Position numbers and translations under genes: made by a program. From Mesostigma viride (Eukaryota > Streptophyta > Mesostigmatophyceae > Mesostigmatales > Mesostigmataceae), in assembly GCA_009746045.1 (NCBI GenBank), contig RPFO01000702.1, positions 1,122,001-1,186,000 on the forward strand: DNA of 64,000 bases, in the 5' to 3' direction. Numbering within the stretch: position 1 is the stretch's first letter; every line of letters begins with the position of its first letter. The notes under the pieces were generated by a model. That model made no database searches. It saw nothing but the letters and a program-made list of their open reading frames with translations, and had not been told where the DNA came from. Shown in pieces: positions 45,835-55,197 of the stretch.

Positions 45835-47040
45835 ATGAAGGACAATGAAGTTCAATATGCAGCTAAAACTGATGGGATTATTGCCTGGATAAATTACAGA
45901 TTGCCAATTTTCTCATTTTTATCCCATTTTGCTGTTTATAAAACTCCCAAGAACCTAAATTATATGTGGAATTTAGGTTCGATTGCCGGTATTGCTCTTG
46001 TTATCCAAATAATAACTGGCTTAGTCTTGTCTATGCACTACACTCCCCATGTAGACTACGCATTTGATAGTGTAGAAAAAATCATGCGTAATGTTAATTA
46101 CGGGTGGTTGATTAGATACATGCACGCTGTTGGGGCATCAATGTTCTTTGTTGCAGTTTATTTGCATATATTCCGCGGCTTATATTACGGCTCCTATAAA
46201 ACCCCAAGGGAATTGCTATGGCAAATAGGCTTAGTTATTTTCCTTACTATGATGGCTACAGCTTTCATGGGATATGTTTTACCCTGGGGGCAAATGAGCT
46301 ATTGGGGAGCAACGGTGATCACTAACCTGTTCTCTGCTATACCGCTTATCGGTGAAAGCATTGTTACATGGCTATGGGGTGGTTTTTCAGTTGCTAACCC
46401 GACTTTAAACCGGTTTTACTCACTACATTTCTTATTACCTTTTATTATTGTTGCTCTTGTTATTCTTCATCTTTGGTCACTACATACCCATGGGTCTAAT
46501 AACCCTAAAGGAGTGAAGCTAAAAGAAAAAGATATGATTCCTTTTCACCCTTATTATACAGTAAAGGATTTTGTGGGTTTTGGAATTTACCTGTTGATAT
46601 TTGCCTATTTTATATTCTACAAACCAAATTTACTGGGCCATCCGGACAATTACATACCCGCTAATCCTTTAGTTACTCCTGCTCATATTGTCCCTGAATG
46701 GTATTTCCTGCCATTTTATGCAATACTTAGAGCTGTACCATCAAAACTCGGAGGCGTAGTACTAATGTTCGGCAGCATTCTGATTTTATTTTTTCTACCA
46801 TGGATAGATAAATCACCGGTAAGAAGCGCTAACTATAGACCACTTTATAAATGGGCATTTTGGGTATTTGTAATTGATTGTTTAGTCCTTGGTTATGTAG
46901 GAGGGAAACCTGCAGAAGAACCTTACCTAACAGTTAGCAGAATTGCAGCTAGTTATTATTTTTTCCATTTTCTTGTTTTAGTACCTTTGATTGCTAAAAT
47001 TGAAAAACCTCTGCCGCTCCCAAAGGGATCAGCAGAATAA
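45835..47040 (+). CDS. petB: Cytochrome b of the bc1 complex
   Basis: The central quinol-oxidising membrane subunit, 401 residues with about eight transmembrane helices. Haem-binding histidines lie in [20 protein letters not shown] and in the later HFLLPF and [10 protein letters not shown] segments. The Qo-site PEWY motif is present in [13 protein letters not shown], and [14 protein letters not shown] is also conserved. This is the non-split cytochrome b form typical of alphaproteobacteria and mitochondria. It sits between petA and petC. Confidence 0.98.
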   Translation: MKDNEVQYAAKTDGIIAWINYRLPIFSFLSHFAVYKTPKNLNYMWNLGSIAGIALVIQIITGLVLSMHYTPHVDYAFDSVEKIMRNVNYGWLIRYMHAVGASMFFVAVYLHIFRGLYYGSYKTPRELLWQIGLVIFLTMMATAFMGYVLPWGQMSYWGATVITNLFSAIPLIGESIVTWLWGGFSVANPTLNRFYSLHFLLPFIIVALVILHLWSLHTHGSNNPKGVKLKEKDMIPFHPYYTVKDFVGFGIYLLIFAYFIFYKPNLLGHPDNYIPANPLVTPAHIVPEWYFLPFYAILRAVPSKLGGVVLMFGSILILFFLPWIDKSPVRSANYRPLYKWAFWVFVIDCLVLGYVGGKPAEEPYLTVSRIAASYYFFHFLVLVPLIAKIEKPLPLPKGSAE

Positions 47041-47076
47041 TAACGTTATTTAGGTAAAGATAAAAAAGAACAGATT

Positions 47077-47835
47077 ATGTATAATAGAGTTATTATTGCT
47101 TTGCTAATATCATTTAGCAGTTTTGGTACAATTGCTGATACTACAGCAAAAAAGCCTTTGCAATTAGTTTGGCCTTTTGAAGGGATATTCGGAACTTTTG
47201 ATAGGCAAGCAGCTCAGCGGGGAGCTCAAGTTTACCTTGAAGTCTGTTCTACCTGTCATAGCAATCATAATCTATACTATAGAAACTTAAAGGATATAGG
47301 TTTTTCAGAAGCAGAAATAAAGCAGCTTGCTCAAAAGTATACAGTTAAGGATGGACCAAATGCTGAAGGTGAAATGTTTGATAGACCCGCTCTACCATCT
47401 GATAGGTTTGTCTCACCTTATCCAAATGAAGAAGCAGCAAGAGCTGCTAATAATGGTGCATATCCGGTAGACCTCTCCCTTATAATAAAAGCAAGACAGG
47501 ATGGGCCAAATTATGTATTTTCGCTATTATCTGGCTATCAAGATGCACCGGCTGACGTTAAATTGATGCCAGGTCTATATTATAATCCATATTTTGAAGG
47601 CGGGCAAATAGCTATGCCGCCACCACTGACCGAAGGACAAGTCACTTTTTCTGATGGCACTCCTGCAACCGTAGAACAAATGGCAAAAGACGTGGTTGTG
47701 TTCCTGCAATGGGCGGCGGAACCAGAGATGGAGCATAGAAAGTCCATGGGTCTAAAGGTTATGATTTTCCTTTTAGTTTTTACTGTATTTTTCTATATAG
47801 CAAAAAAGAAAATCTGGAAAAACATATCAAGTTAA
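47077..47835 (+). CDS. petC: Cytochrome c1
   Basis: The haem c subunit of complex III, 252 residues with an N-terminal signal peptide (about residues 1-20), the haem-attachment motif CSTCH (Cys57, Cys60, His61), MPGLYYNPYFEGGQIAMPPP with the probable axial Met, and a C-terminal membrane anchor (VMIFLLVFTVFFYIAKKK). It matures through the cytochrome c assembly system, to which the nearby ccmAB belong. It closes the petABC operon, and a 12-bp hairpin lies 73 bases downstream. Confidence 0.97.
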   Translation: MYNRVIIALLISFSSFGTIADTTAKKPLQLVWPFEGIFGTFDRQAAQRGAQVYLEVCSTCHSNHNLYYRNLKDIGFSEAEIKQLAQKYTVKDGPNAEGEMFDRPALPSDRFVSPYPNEEAARAANNGAYPVDLSLIIKARQDGPNYVFSLLSGYQDAPADVKLMPGLYYNPYFEGGQIAMPPPLTEGQVTFSDGTPATVEQMAKDVVVFLQWAAEPEMEHRKSMGLKVMIFLLVFTVFFYIAKKKIWKNISS

Positions 47836-48232
47836 GTTGCTGAACTAAATATAGGCTTACAAGTACTGCGTACCGCGGCGATACTAAATATCAAAAAACT
47901 GTAGTTTCTACTATTAAATAAATAATTTAATAGTAGTTGTTCTTGCGAGTAGATTACTCCAATATCCTCAGCTGTTAGAACTTAATTGGTTATAAAGGCT
48001 TGTTCTACTATAAAACGGTAAATAGTGGATTACTTATAAATCATTCTTTTGCAGGGAAAAACTCTTTTAAGCCTTTAAAGTTTGAATGTTTCTTGGTGCT
48101 ATAGAATGTTTTAAACAAAATCTCTATTTTATAATATATTATATTACTCATTCAAGAACATATACTTTTTACTTTCAACGGAATAATCAATTCTCTACAA
48201 CATGTTTTAAATTGCTAGAATCCTGAAACTGA
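47836..48232. other. 397-base non-coding stretch between convergent petC and a hypothetical gene
   Basis: I see no convincing ORF or RNA here. It holds the perfect 12-bp hairpin at 47908-47936 and otherwise AT-rich sequence with stops in every frame. It could contain decayed coding DNA or an unrecognised small RNA. Confidence 0.6.
47908..47936 (+). terminator. Candidate terminator downstream of petABC
   Basis: CTACTATTAAAT (47908-47919) and ATTTAATAGTAG (47925-47936) form a perfect 12-bp stem around a 5-base loop, followed by TTGTTCTT. An A-run lies just upstream, so the structure could also act on the opposite strand. Confidence 0.55.
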
Positions 48233-48754
48233 TTACTTCAAATGCTTAAGCTCATTTATAATTCTAGTAATATCTGCAGGAGGGGAAGCCTTCTCTATTG
48301 CTTTTATTCGTAATTTAATTTCAGTATTTATGATATCTGGGTATTTCTCTAAATATAACAAAACACAAGTTACCCTTCCCCATTGTTTGCTATCTTGAAT
48401 ATTTAACCATTCTTCAGGGGTAAAAATGTTAAATACACCTATAACCTTTAAAGAAGGCATTAGTTTGCGCATTTCATCAATAGATTCTTTTATAAGTTTT
48501 TCAGAAGCAGCTGAGGAAATAGGTTCTAAAAGAAGTTTATTTAATAATGCAATGTTATTTATTGTAGCAGCAACTGTCCCCTTTCTTGCTTTTCTTTTTT
48601 CTCCGGTGTAAGGATTTGTAACCTCGGCTTCATCAATACCAGCTGGTAACATTTTCTCCGGCGTAAATGCGTTATTAGCAAATGATAAACTTGAAATTAT
48701 TTCTAAAACAATAAATAAATTTAATATAAAACGAAGAATATTTTTTTTTCTCAT
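48233..48754 (-). CDS. Small exported hypothetical protein
   Basis: I do not recognise this 173-residue protein. It has a clear signal peptide: a basic start (MRKKN), a hydrophobic core, and a likely cleavage site after SLSFA at about residues 22-26. The mature part begins NNAFTPEKMLPAGIDEAEV and is mixed helical, with a possible KRKARKG basic patch and a helical C-terminus (TEIKLRIKAIEKA). It is alone on the minus strand, flanked by long non-coding stretches. A periplasmic or surface location follows from the signal peptide only. Confidence 0.75.
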   Translation of the reverse strand: MRKKNILRFILNLFIVLEIISSLSFANNAFTPEKMLPAGIDEAEVTNPYTGEKRKARKGTVAATINNIALLNKLLLEPISSAASEKLIKESIDEMRKLMPSLKVIGVFNIFTPEEWLNIQDSKQWGRVTCVLLYLEKYPDIINTEIKLRIKAIEKASPPADITRIINELKHLK

Positions 48755-48983
48755 AATAAATATTTATTCTAAATTATTTGCTTAATAGCAATTATTTAAC
48801 ATATTTTTAATAACTATTTTAGTAATAATTAAATTATTTAGTTGTGTCAATAAAAACAATTTAAAAAAAACTGTTTGGATTTATTTATACAAGCTTCAGT
48901 CACGATATGATTCTACTGCATCTTATTATTCAGAAATACTGTACCATAAATCTAAAACTACCCATAAGTAGAGTACATTCTAA

Positions 48984-49931
48984 TCAGGCAGGAGTAACAG
49001 GTGCTGTAATATCCTGTAAGAAGATTAAAGCCATAACCGGCATGTATATAAGTACAAAAATTAAAGAAAGCAAAACTGCAGTTGCAACCTTTTCTGGATA
49101 TATTTTATAAAGTGAAGCAAGAACAATTGTGTTAGTAGCAAGAGGAGCAACACAAAGTAATTGTAATGCATTATAGTATTCATTATTATACCATCCCAGA
49201 AAAAATCTATCAAAGATAATAAAAATGTTAAATGCAATCGGATAAAATAAGAACTTACTGGAAAAAGCTGCTGCCGTAAATTTTAAATCCAGTTCAAATT
49301 TTTTGATTTGAGAGAGAGCAAGACCAATCATAACCATACCAAGGATCGAGTAAGCCCCTTTCATATTAGCTACAAACTCATGAAAAAAACTTGGTAACTG
49401 AAACCCTAATAAACTCAAAGTACATCCTAAAAAGAAAGCATTAAGCAAGGGCAATCTAGCAATCTTAAGCATACTTTCTTTAAAGGTACTTACGCTTCGT
49501 GCACAAAAATAACAGCCGATAGAGGCATCGTAAATTGAAATCCCAATTAGCCCAAGAACATATATACTAAGGGTATTGTCGTTAAATATACTAGTTGCTA
49601 CAGGTAAAACTACATATCCGCTATTACCTGTTCCTGCAGAAAAAGCTAAAATATTCCTATGACTATCCTGCCATATTTTTCCATATAACCAATAACTGAA
49701 AAACCCCAGAAAACTGCATATGATAAAAGTAATGCCCGTGATTCCTAAGGAATTAAAAGTAAGTTCAGTACTGGTTGGAATTGCAAAAAAGACAATTGGA
49801 GCTACAAAATAAAATAATAACGAAGCTATACTATCTTTTTCGACATTCGAAAACCTACCTGACAAATACCCTATAACTACACTTAACAGAGACGAAAGGA
49901 CTTTAAAAAATACTAGACTAAATATTGCCAT
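48984..49931 (-). CDS. AEC-family (auxin efflux carrier-like) transporter
   Basis: A 315-residue membrane protein with about ten hydrophobic helices. The N-terminal GYLSGRF and the mid-region SAGTGNSGYVVLPVATSIF, with its Asn-containing broken helix, are typical of AEC/MdcF transporters, which move malate, malonate or similar acids. The conserved C-terminal CVAPLATNTIVLASLY segment supports the call. Substrate cannot be deduced; a dicarboxylate for the TCA cycle would fit the setting. Confidence 0.88.
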   Translation of the reverse strand: MAIFSLVFFKVLSSLLSVVIGYLSGRFSNVEKDSIASLLFYFVAPIVFFAIPTSTELTFNSLGITGITFIICSFLGFFSYWLYGKIWQDSHRNILAFSAGTGNSGYVVLPVATSIFNDNTLSIYVLGLIGISIYDASIGCYFCARSVSTFKESMLKIARLPLLNAFFLGCTLSLLGFQLPSFFHEFVANMKGAYSILGMVMIGLALSQIKKFELDLKFTAAAFSSKFLFYPIAFNIFIIFDRFFLGWYNNEYYNALQLLCVAPLATNTIVLASLYKIYPEKVATAVLLSLIFVLIYMPVMALIFLQDITAPVTPA

Positions 49932-50011
49932 TTTGAAATTATAGGAGCTATAATAAACTCAAAAGGAACATTCTAGCATTAATTAAATATTATATCTAGT
50001 TTAAATTATAA

Positions 50012-51460
50012 CTATTCCCCTTGAGCTAAAGAATAACCTGGCTTACCGTCAAAATTATATAAATTTTCGACTTTGATAAAATCAATTTTAGCATTAGCTA
50101 GTTTACCAAGCAAATTAGTAATATCCTGGTGGGTTATCTCCCCTGAATCAGGCATAAACCTACAACACCAATGATCAGAGTTCATAAAGAAACTCTCTTC
50201 ACGCGGCCAAAGCTTTAACCCTTTAGAAGAAATAGTTCTAAGTACCATAGGGCCTGCATCTACGGGGTTTACCTTAGCAGCAACATCATGAGCGGAATTT
50301 ACATTCATATCGATAAAAATATCCACGCCTACCAAAGTTTTTTTCTCATTAGTATTAATTTCATACCCCAAACTTTTAGATTTTTGTCCTGTGGATGAAC
50401 TATAAGCTGCTACCGTCAATTTGGAAGGGTTGTGCCCTAGCCTCTTTACCACTTCCTCTGCAAATTCTTTAGTTCCGACTTTCTTAGTAGATGTTTCTGT
50501 ATTGTAAATATCAGCGGTATGGACTCCATCTTCAAGGGTTTTCTTCCACGCATTTTCGATTAAAGCTGCTATCTCTCCCTGTCCGATATGGACCAGCATC
50601 ATAATTGCTCCATTAAGTAAACCGGATGGGTTGGCAATATTTTTTCCTGCTATATCAGGAGCTGATCCATGAATTGCTTCAAATAAAGCAAAATCGTTGC
50701 CGATATTTGCCGATCCCGCAAGCCCGACAGACCCTGAAATTTCAGCCGTTACATCGGAAATAATATCACCAAAAAGATTAGAAGTTACTATTACGTCAAA
50801 AATCTCTGGTTTAGTAGCAAGCCTAGCCGTTCCTATATCAACAATATAATGCTCATTAGCGATAGCCGGATATTCCTTAGCTATTTCCGTAAAAACCTGA
50901 TGAAAAATACCATCAGAGAATTTCATAATATTATCTTTGCTAAAACATGTAACCTTCTTACGGTTATTTTTTACGGCATATTCAAAAGCATACCTAACTA
51001 TTTTTTCACATCCGGTTCTGCTGATTAATTTTACTGATTCCCTAACGTTATGAGTATGCCTATATTCAATACCGGCATATAGATCTTCTTCGTTTTCTCT
51101 TATTATCACAAGATCAAGGTTTGGGTGCAAAGTATTAACAAACGGATAATAAGATATGGAAGGCCTAACGTTAGCATACAGCCCAAGGGTTTTTCTCATA
51201 GTTACATTAAGGCTCTTATAGCCCCCTCCTTGCGGAGTGGTAATTGGAGCTTTAAGCAAAATTTTTGTCCGCTCTATAGATTCCCAGGTATCCGGTGCAA
51301 TCCCAGATGTATAATTTTTATTATATAATTTCTCACCTACTTCAACCACTTCGACACGGATTTTTGCCTCTGCTTTCATTAAAATATGCAATACAGCCTG
51401 CATTATTTCAGGACCTATTCCATCACCATATGCGACTGTAATTGGAGTGACCTCTGACAT
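50012..51460 (-). CDS. icd: Isocitrate dehydrogenase, long rickettsial type
   Basis: Oxidises isocitrate to 2-oxoglutarate, probably with NADP. The 482-residue length reflects a standard catalytic core plus a C-terminal extension of about 140 residues, as in rickettsial homologues. The core has YGDGIGPEIM, KAPITTPQGGG, RENEEDLYAGIEYR, the metal-site NLFGDIISDVTAEI and IHGSAPDIAGKNIANP. The ATG follows a strong GGAGAGG ribosome-binding site. It is downstream of tlc on the same strand. Confidence 0.95.
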   Translation of the reverse strand: MSEVTPITVAYGDGIGPEIMQAVLHILMKAEAKIRVEVVEVGEKLYNKNYTSGIAPDTWESIERTKILLKAPITTPQGGGYKSLNVTMRKTLGLYANVRPSISYYPFVNTLHPNLDLVIIRENEEDLYAGIEYRHTHNVRESVKLISRTGCEKIVRYAFEYAVKNNRKKVTCFSKDNIMKFSDGIFHQVFTEIAKEYPAIANEHYIVDIGTARLATKPEIFDVIVTSNLFGDIISDVTAEISGSVGLAGSANIGNDFALFEAIHGSAPDIAGKNIANPSGLLNGAIMMLVHIGQGEIAALIENAWKKTLEDGVHTADIYNTETSTKKVGTKEFAEEVVKRLGHNPSKLTVAAYSSSTGQKSKSLGYEINTNEKKTLVGVDIFIDMNVNSAHDVAAKVNPVDAGPMVLRTISSKGLKLWPREESFFMNSDHWCCRFMPDSGEITHQDITNLLGKLANAKIDFIKVENLYNFDGKPGYSLAQGE

Positions 51461-51552
51461 TATATACCTCTCCTACTTTTAACCATTTCTTGCAATTCTA
51501 GCATAAATGGAAGCAACTGAGATATAATATCATTAAATACAAATAGCAGTTT

Positions 51553-53076
51553 TTATATTGCTGATGCTTTTAGAACTTTTTTGTAATCTCTATTTAATAA
51601 TACCACCCCATAAACCCATACTAAGCATACAATGACAAATACAGCAGCTAAAAACCCTGCTATATCTTCATGGTGAGCAGTTGGAAAAATAGAAAAAGTG
51701 ATGAATTGTACTGACGCTCCGATTGATTTACCAAGCTTTGCTCCAAGGATGTCCACTGCTGCTTTACCTTTAGTTTTCATTTCTTTATCAAGTGGTATAT
51801 AAACCATTTCCTTAGTAGCATCAAAAAGAGAATATTTGATACCTTTACCAAGTACATTTTGTAATCCACCAATAAATACGATAATGACTAAAGGCGATAA
51901 ATGTAATAAAGTCGCAAATATTTGATTTAAATGCTCTTCTAATAGAACAAATCCAAAAAACATTCCGCCTGCAATTAGCGTTACCAAAGGCGTAAGCACT
52001 GCTCCCCAAAACCAACCAAAAAGCCTAACTATGGTATTACCGATAAAAGCAAAAACTAATGTACATACTCCGGTCCAAAATAGCACATTGCCTTGATAAA
52101 CCATAAAATCTTTGGTTTCCGGATATAAAGCTTTTGTTCTCGACATCCATAACCCCTCAATTAAGTTTATCGAAGTGCTGTAAGATACCATTAATATGCA
52201 AATAATAGCCAAATATTTTGAGGTAAAAACCATTTTAGCACTGTGCCGAAGTCCTAATTTTAATATATCCGTTCTTTGATTTTTAAAAATTATACCCTTG
52301 ATAGTTTCAATATTTTTTATCTCAATGTAGCGATGCAATAACAAACAGATTACTCCGGATATCAATAGGAGTATCGTTATTGATTTTAAAATCACTTCTG
52401 AGGAATTGGTAATGCCTGTAAATAACGGCAATAAAAAATGCTGCCCCTTAGAAAAATAAATTATAATACTACCGGAAATGAGTAAATTTGTCTGCCCAAA
52501 CAACCCAAAAAACACATAATACCTGGTGGCTTCCTCAGTTTTGGTTATTTTATTAGCAAGCTGCCAAAAAAATAGCCAAAAAATTATTAGCGGCCAAAGC
52601 TCACCCATTATATAAAATAAAACATAACTCCATTTTCCCCACATAACGATAAACCATTTAAAATGCGGAAAAAGACCAATATAAGTCTTGATTCGTTCGG
52701 GATCAGGGTGAAAAAACTCAGTATTAGGAAAAATAATGTAAGCAAAACAGGCAAAAAACACAAGAAATCCTGTAACTACTATACGAAAAACCTGCTCAGT
52801 AGTCATCACATTACACATACGTACATATAATATTACGAACAATATACCCATAGGTGCTTCACCCCAGAGTTTTATAAAGCTAAGAATTTCTGTACCAATC
52901 ATGGTAACAACAAAACTATCTTTTATACTGCGTACTAAATTTTGATTTAGCAGTATAAAAAACATCAGCAGAGCCATTGGCAAAAACTTATGTAGCTCGC
53001 TCGACCGAATCGGCCATATTACATACCTTACCTTACTATGCCTAATCTTTGACCACAAAATAGCTATTTGTGACAT
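51553..53076 (-). CDS. tlc: Tlc-family ATP/ADP nucleotide carrier
   Basis: A rickettsial/chlamydial/plastid-type nucleotide transporter with about twelve membrane helices, 507 residues from ATG 53076, which follows GGGGAG; the upstream ATG at 53097 is less likely. Landmarks include [36 protein letters not shown] and [19 protein letters not shown]. These carriers let energy parasites exchange ADP for host ATP or import other nucleotides; Rickettsia has several paralogues of differing specificity, and which one this is cannot be told. This gene is the strongest marker of an intracellular lifestyle here. Confidence 0.95.
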   Translation of the reverse strand: MSQIAILWSKIRHSKVRYVIWPIRSSELHKFLPMALLMFFILLNQNLVRSIKDSFVVTMIGTEILSFIKLWGEAPMGILFVILYVRMCNVMTTEQVFRIVVTGFLVFFACFAYIIFPNTEFFHPDPERIKTYIGLFPHFKWFIVMWGKWSYVLFYIMGELWPLIIFWLFFWQLANKITKTEEATRYYVFFGLFGQTNLLISGSIIIYFSKGQHFLLPLFTGITNSSEVILKSITILLLISGVICLLLHRYIEIKNIETIKGIIFKNQRTDILKLGLRHSAKMVFTSKYLAIICILMVSYSTSINLIEGLWMSRTKALYPETKDFMVYQGNVLFWTGVCTLVFAFIGNTIVRLFGWFWGAVLTPLVTLIAGGMFFGFVLLEEHLNQIFATLLHLSPLVIIVFIGGLQNVLGKGIKYSLFDATKEMVYIPLDKEMKTKGKAAVDILGAKLGKSIGASVQFITFSIFPTAHHEDIAGFLAAVFVIVCLVWVYGVVLLNRDYKKVLKASAI

Positions 53077-53330
53077 TAAAACTCCCCTATAATTCATCTA
53101 TCACTATATTTGGAAGCTGAAGCTAAACCATCTTCTAAGAACTGTCAACGGATCAATAATAATAAATATTTCAAAATATTTAGAAAAACTATTTGCAAAA
53201 GAAAAACTATTTTGCTATAGATAAAACCCATACAACTTTAAGTTAGGTTTAATATTATAATTTTAATTATAAATTAAGTTTTTAAGATTGTAATTTGTCA
53301 AATTAACAATTTGAATATGAGGTTTTTTTT

Positions 53331-54197
53331 ATGAGTAAAGGAAAAGAAAAAGAGAAAATGAAAACAACTGTTAGCTCTAGTAGTACCTCAGAACTTCAAA
53401 CTACTACTGCAGTATCCACTGCTGTTTTACCTTTAGGCGGTGACTATATTGATGGAGAGAGCATGAACCCTACCGTAACTACTTCACGTACTGTTACAAC
53501 CATAGCTACTTTGGACTCCAGTGCTACATTAGATCCTCCAATAAGAGAGTATTTTACATCACTTTATGAAACCTTATACAAATTTAATACCAATCCGATA
53601 GAAGCTGCAGAATTTAAAGGAGCAAAATATGGGCAGGCCATTATGGATGCTGTAAATTCAGGGAAAACCTTAGCTGGCTTAACCAAAGATCAGCAAATTT
53701 ATATGTTGAGAGTAATGAAAAATATATTATACCCTAAAAGCAAAAGCCCAGAAGAAGGTGGATCAATTCCAAATCTGGAATTTTTAAAAAGCCTTCCCAA
53801 GGATTTCACCGATTCACTAAAGGAAGCTGCCCGTTCCGTATTAGAGGACTATATCCAAGACCAAGATTCCAGCAGCAATTCTAGTACCACTTCGACTACT
53901 ACTACTAGCGTTAGCACAACTTCTAGCCTTGAAAAACCTTCTTCTAGCTCAGGCTCTAGTAGTACTTCAGAACTTCAAACTACTACTGCAGTATCCACTG
54001 CTGTTTTACCTTTAGGCGGGGACTATATTGATGGAGAGAGCATGAACCCTACCGTAACTACTTCACGTACTGTTACAACAATAGCTACTTTGCACTCCAG
54101 TACTATATTATTTTCTCCATTAGATCCAATAGTCGCTGCTACACAAGATACCAGTACAGAGCTAACCGGGCAAAACCCAACAGCTGCTACAGAGTAA
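53331..54197 (+). CDS. Ser/Thr-rich hypothetical protein with duplicated ends
   Basis: I do not recognise this 288-residue protein. A helical core (about residues 65-180, PIREYFTSLYETLYKF to LEDYIQDQD) is flanked by two nearly identical Ser/Thr-rich blocks of about 50 residues (STSELQTTTAVSTAVLPLGG and the following YIDGESMNPTVTTSRT). A poly-Ser/Thr linker precedes the second. There is no signal peptide. GAGG at about 53320 supplies a ribosome-binding site. It heads a plus-strand group of short accessory ORFs with similar tails (GESSET / GESSES). An effector-like or surface-exposed role is speculative. Confidence 0.7.
   Translation: MSKGKEKEKMKTTVSSSSTSELQTTTAVSTAVLPLGGDYIDGESMNPTVTTSRTVTTIATLDSSATLDPPIREYFTSLYETLYKFNTNPIEAAEFKGAKYGQAIMDAVNSGKTLAGLTKDQQIYMLRVMKNILYPKSKSPEEGGSIPNLEFLKSLPKDFTDSLKEAARSVLEDYIQDQDSSSNSSTTSTTTTSVSTTSSLEKPSSSSGSSSTSELQTTTAVSTAVLPLGGDYIDGESMNPTVTTSRTVTTIATLHSSTILFSPLDPIVAATQDTSTELTGQNPTAATE
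53374..53522 (+). repeat. Copy 1 of a 149-bp direct repeat
   Basis: Matches 53953-54101 at a distance of exactly 579 bases (193 codons), with four mismatches seen by eye. Both copies encode the Ser/Thr-rich end block of the same protein in the same frame. Confidence 0.93.
53953..54101 (+). repeat. Copy 2 of a 149-bp direct repeat
   Basis: In-frame partner of 53374-53522. Differences are C/T in the TAGTAC-TCAG segment, GGT/GGG, CCATAG/AATAG and TTGGAC/TTGCAC. The low divergence implies recent duplication or gene conversion. Confidence 0.93.
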
Positions 54198-54202
54198 TCG
54201 AA

Positions 54203-54499
54203 ATGACCAAAAGAAAATTATCTGAAGAAGCAAATAATTTAAAACTACCAGATTTGAATACATTTAACATATCTTCGAAAATCTCTGAATCTTCCGATTA
54301 CATACTTTTTGTGCGCAATCAACAGGATGATGAAAAAAGCAAAACATTAGAAGAGGCTTGGAAAGAAGGAAAAAGAGCAACAGATAAGCTACTTCAATTG
54401 TTAAAAGTAAAAATTATAGATGGGAATCCCGCAGTCACTGCCGAGCCAATGGGTGAAAGCAGTGAAACTCACACAGTAGACGAGAACCAAACACAGTAA
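54203..54499 (+). CDS. Short accessory hypothetical protein
   Basis: A 98-residue ORF starting five bases after the preceding stop. I do not recognise it. It is charged and helix-forming (EEAWKEGKRATDKLLQLLKV), and its tail (MGESSETHTVDENQTQ) closely resembles the tail of the ORF ending at 54997 (AGESSESDTGDKDPTQ), suggesting a shared C-terminal module or tandem paralogy. No signal peptide or membrane segment is present. It could be a truncated member of a larger repeated family. Confidence 0.55.
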   Translation: MTKRKLSEEANNLKLPDLNTFNISSKISESSDYILFVRNQQDDEKSKTLEEAWKEGKRATDKLLQLLKVKIIDGNPAVTAEPMGESSETHTVDENQTQ

Positions 54500-54524
54500 T
54501 AAAAAAAACTAATAGTAAGAAATT

Positions 54525-54997
54525 ATGAGTAAAACAAAAATTATAGATGAAGAAAAAAATGTAAGCAGAAATTACCAGGCACATTCTGCGAAGCTAAAAA
54601 AATTTTATCTGAATATATGGAGTTAAGTGGAACATCTTTAGCCTTTTATCTTACTTCTATAGAAAAGTCAATTGAGGAAAAAGGTATTTTAGAATTAGAT
54701 AATAATCAAAAAAAAGAATTTGTAGAATCAATAGTTTTTCTTTCAAAACAAGATTTCCCTTTTGCCAAGAGCTTAACAATTCGTATTGCAACAACTATTT
54801 TAAAAAATTTTTCTGAATCACTTGATGGTACTTGTGTTCTTGAATTGCAAAAAATTACTGGTGTCCTAGGGTTAACTTTTGAAAGTACATCCTCATTGAC
54901 TACCACAATTACTACCACTGCCGCCACTGATAGCTTTCTAACACTAGCGGGTGAAAGCAGTGAAAGTGACACGGGAGATAAAGACCCAACACAGTAA
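54525..54997 (+). pseudogene. Frameshifted accessory gene related to its upstream neighbour
   Basis: ATG 54525 opens a frame (MSKTKIIDEEKNVSRN) that ends soon after, while the 126-residue ORF from ATG 54617 is open in another frame back to 54551. The two frames overlap around a seven-A run at 54553-54559, and the upstream codons of the second frame (GTFCEAKKILSEY) read like natural sequence, so one gene appears split by a single-base shift. The 54617-54997 portion ends with GESSESDTGDKDPTQ, similar to the preceding gene. It could also be a genuine start at 54617. Confidence 0.5.
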
Positions 54998-55005
54998 TAA
55001 AAAAA

Positions 55006-55180
55006 TAAGGAAGCTGCTGATTTTTTAAAGCTGTTTCTTGGTAATCAACCGTTTAAAGAGGCCCTAGAACCATCATGCCTTACAAAGTTAATTGCCAGAG
55101 AATCAGCCTATTACAGGACTCGATTTATCATCTGCTGAGATAGTAATTATCGGTGAACATTTATCGGAAACAAACAGATA
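55006..55180 (+). pseudogene. Decayed ORF fragment
   Basis: Right after the double TAA of the previous ORF, the same frame stays open without any start codon (NKEAADFLKLFLGNQPFKEA, then LTKLIARESA). It stops at TGA (55135-55137), but a different frame continues with ITGLDLSSAEIVIIGEHL to TAG near 55180. This looks like the eroded remainder of another copy in the accessory array. I find no recognisable domain. Confidence 0.45.
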
Positions 55181-55197
55181 GCGTATGACTTTTACTA

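Noticed and set aside
48907-49110. 67-residue plus-strand ORF overlapping the AEC transporter end
   Set aside because: Most of it is antisense to the transporter; no features of its own.
50012-51460. Fusion interpretation of the 482-residue isocitrate dehydrogenase
   Set aside because: The C-terminal extension is normal for rickettsial-type enzymes.
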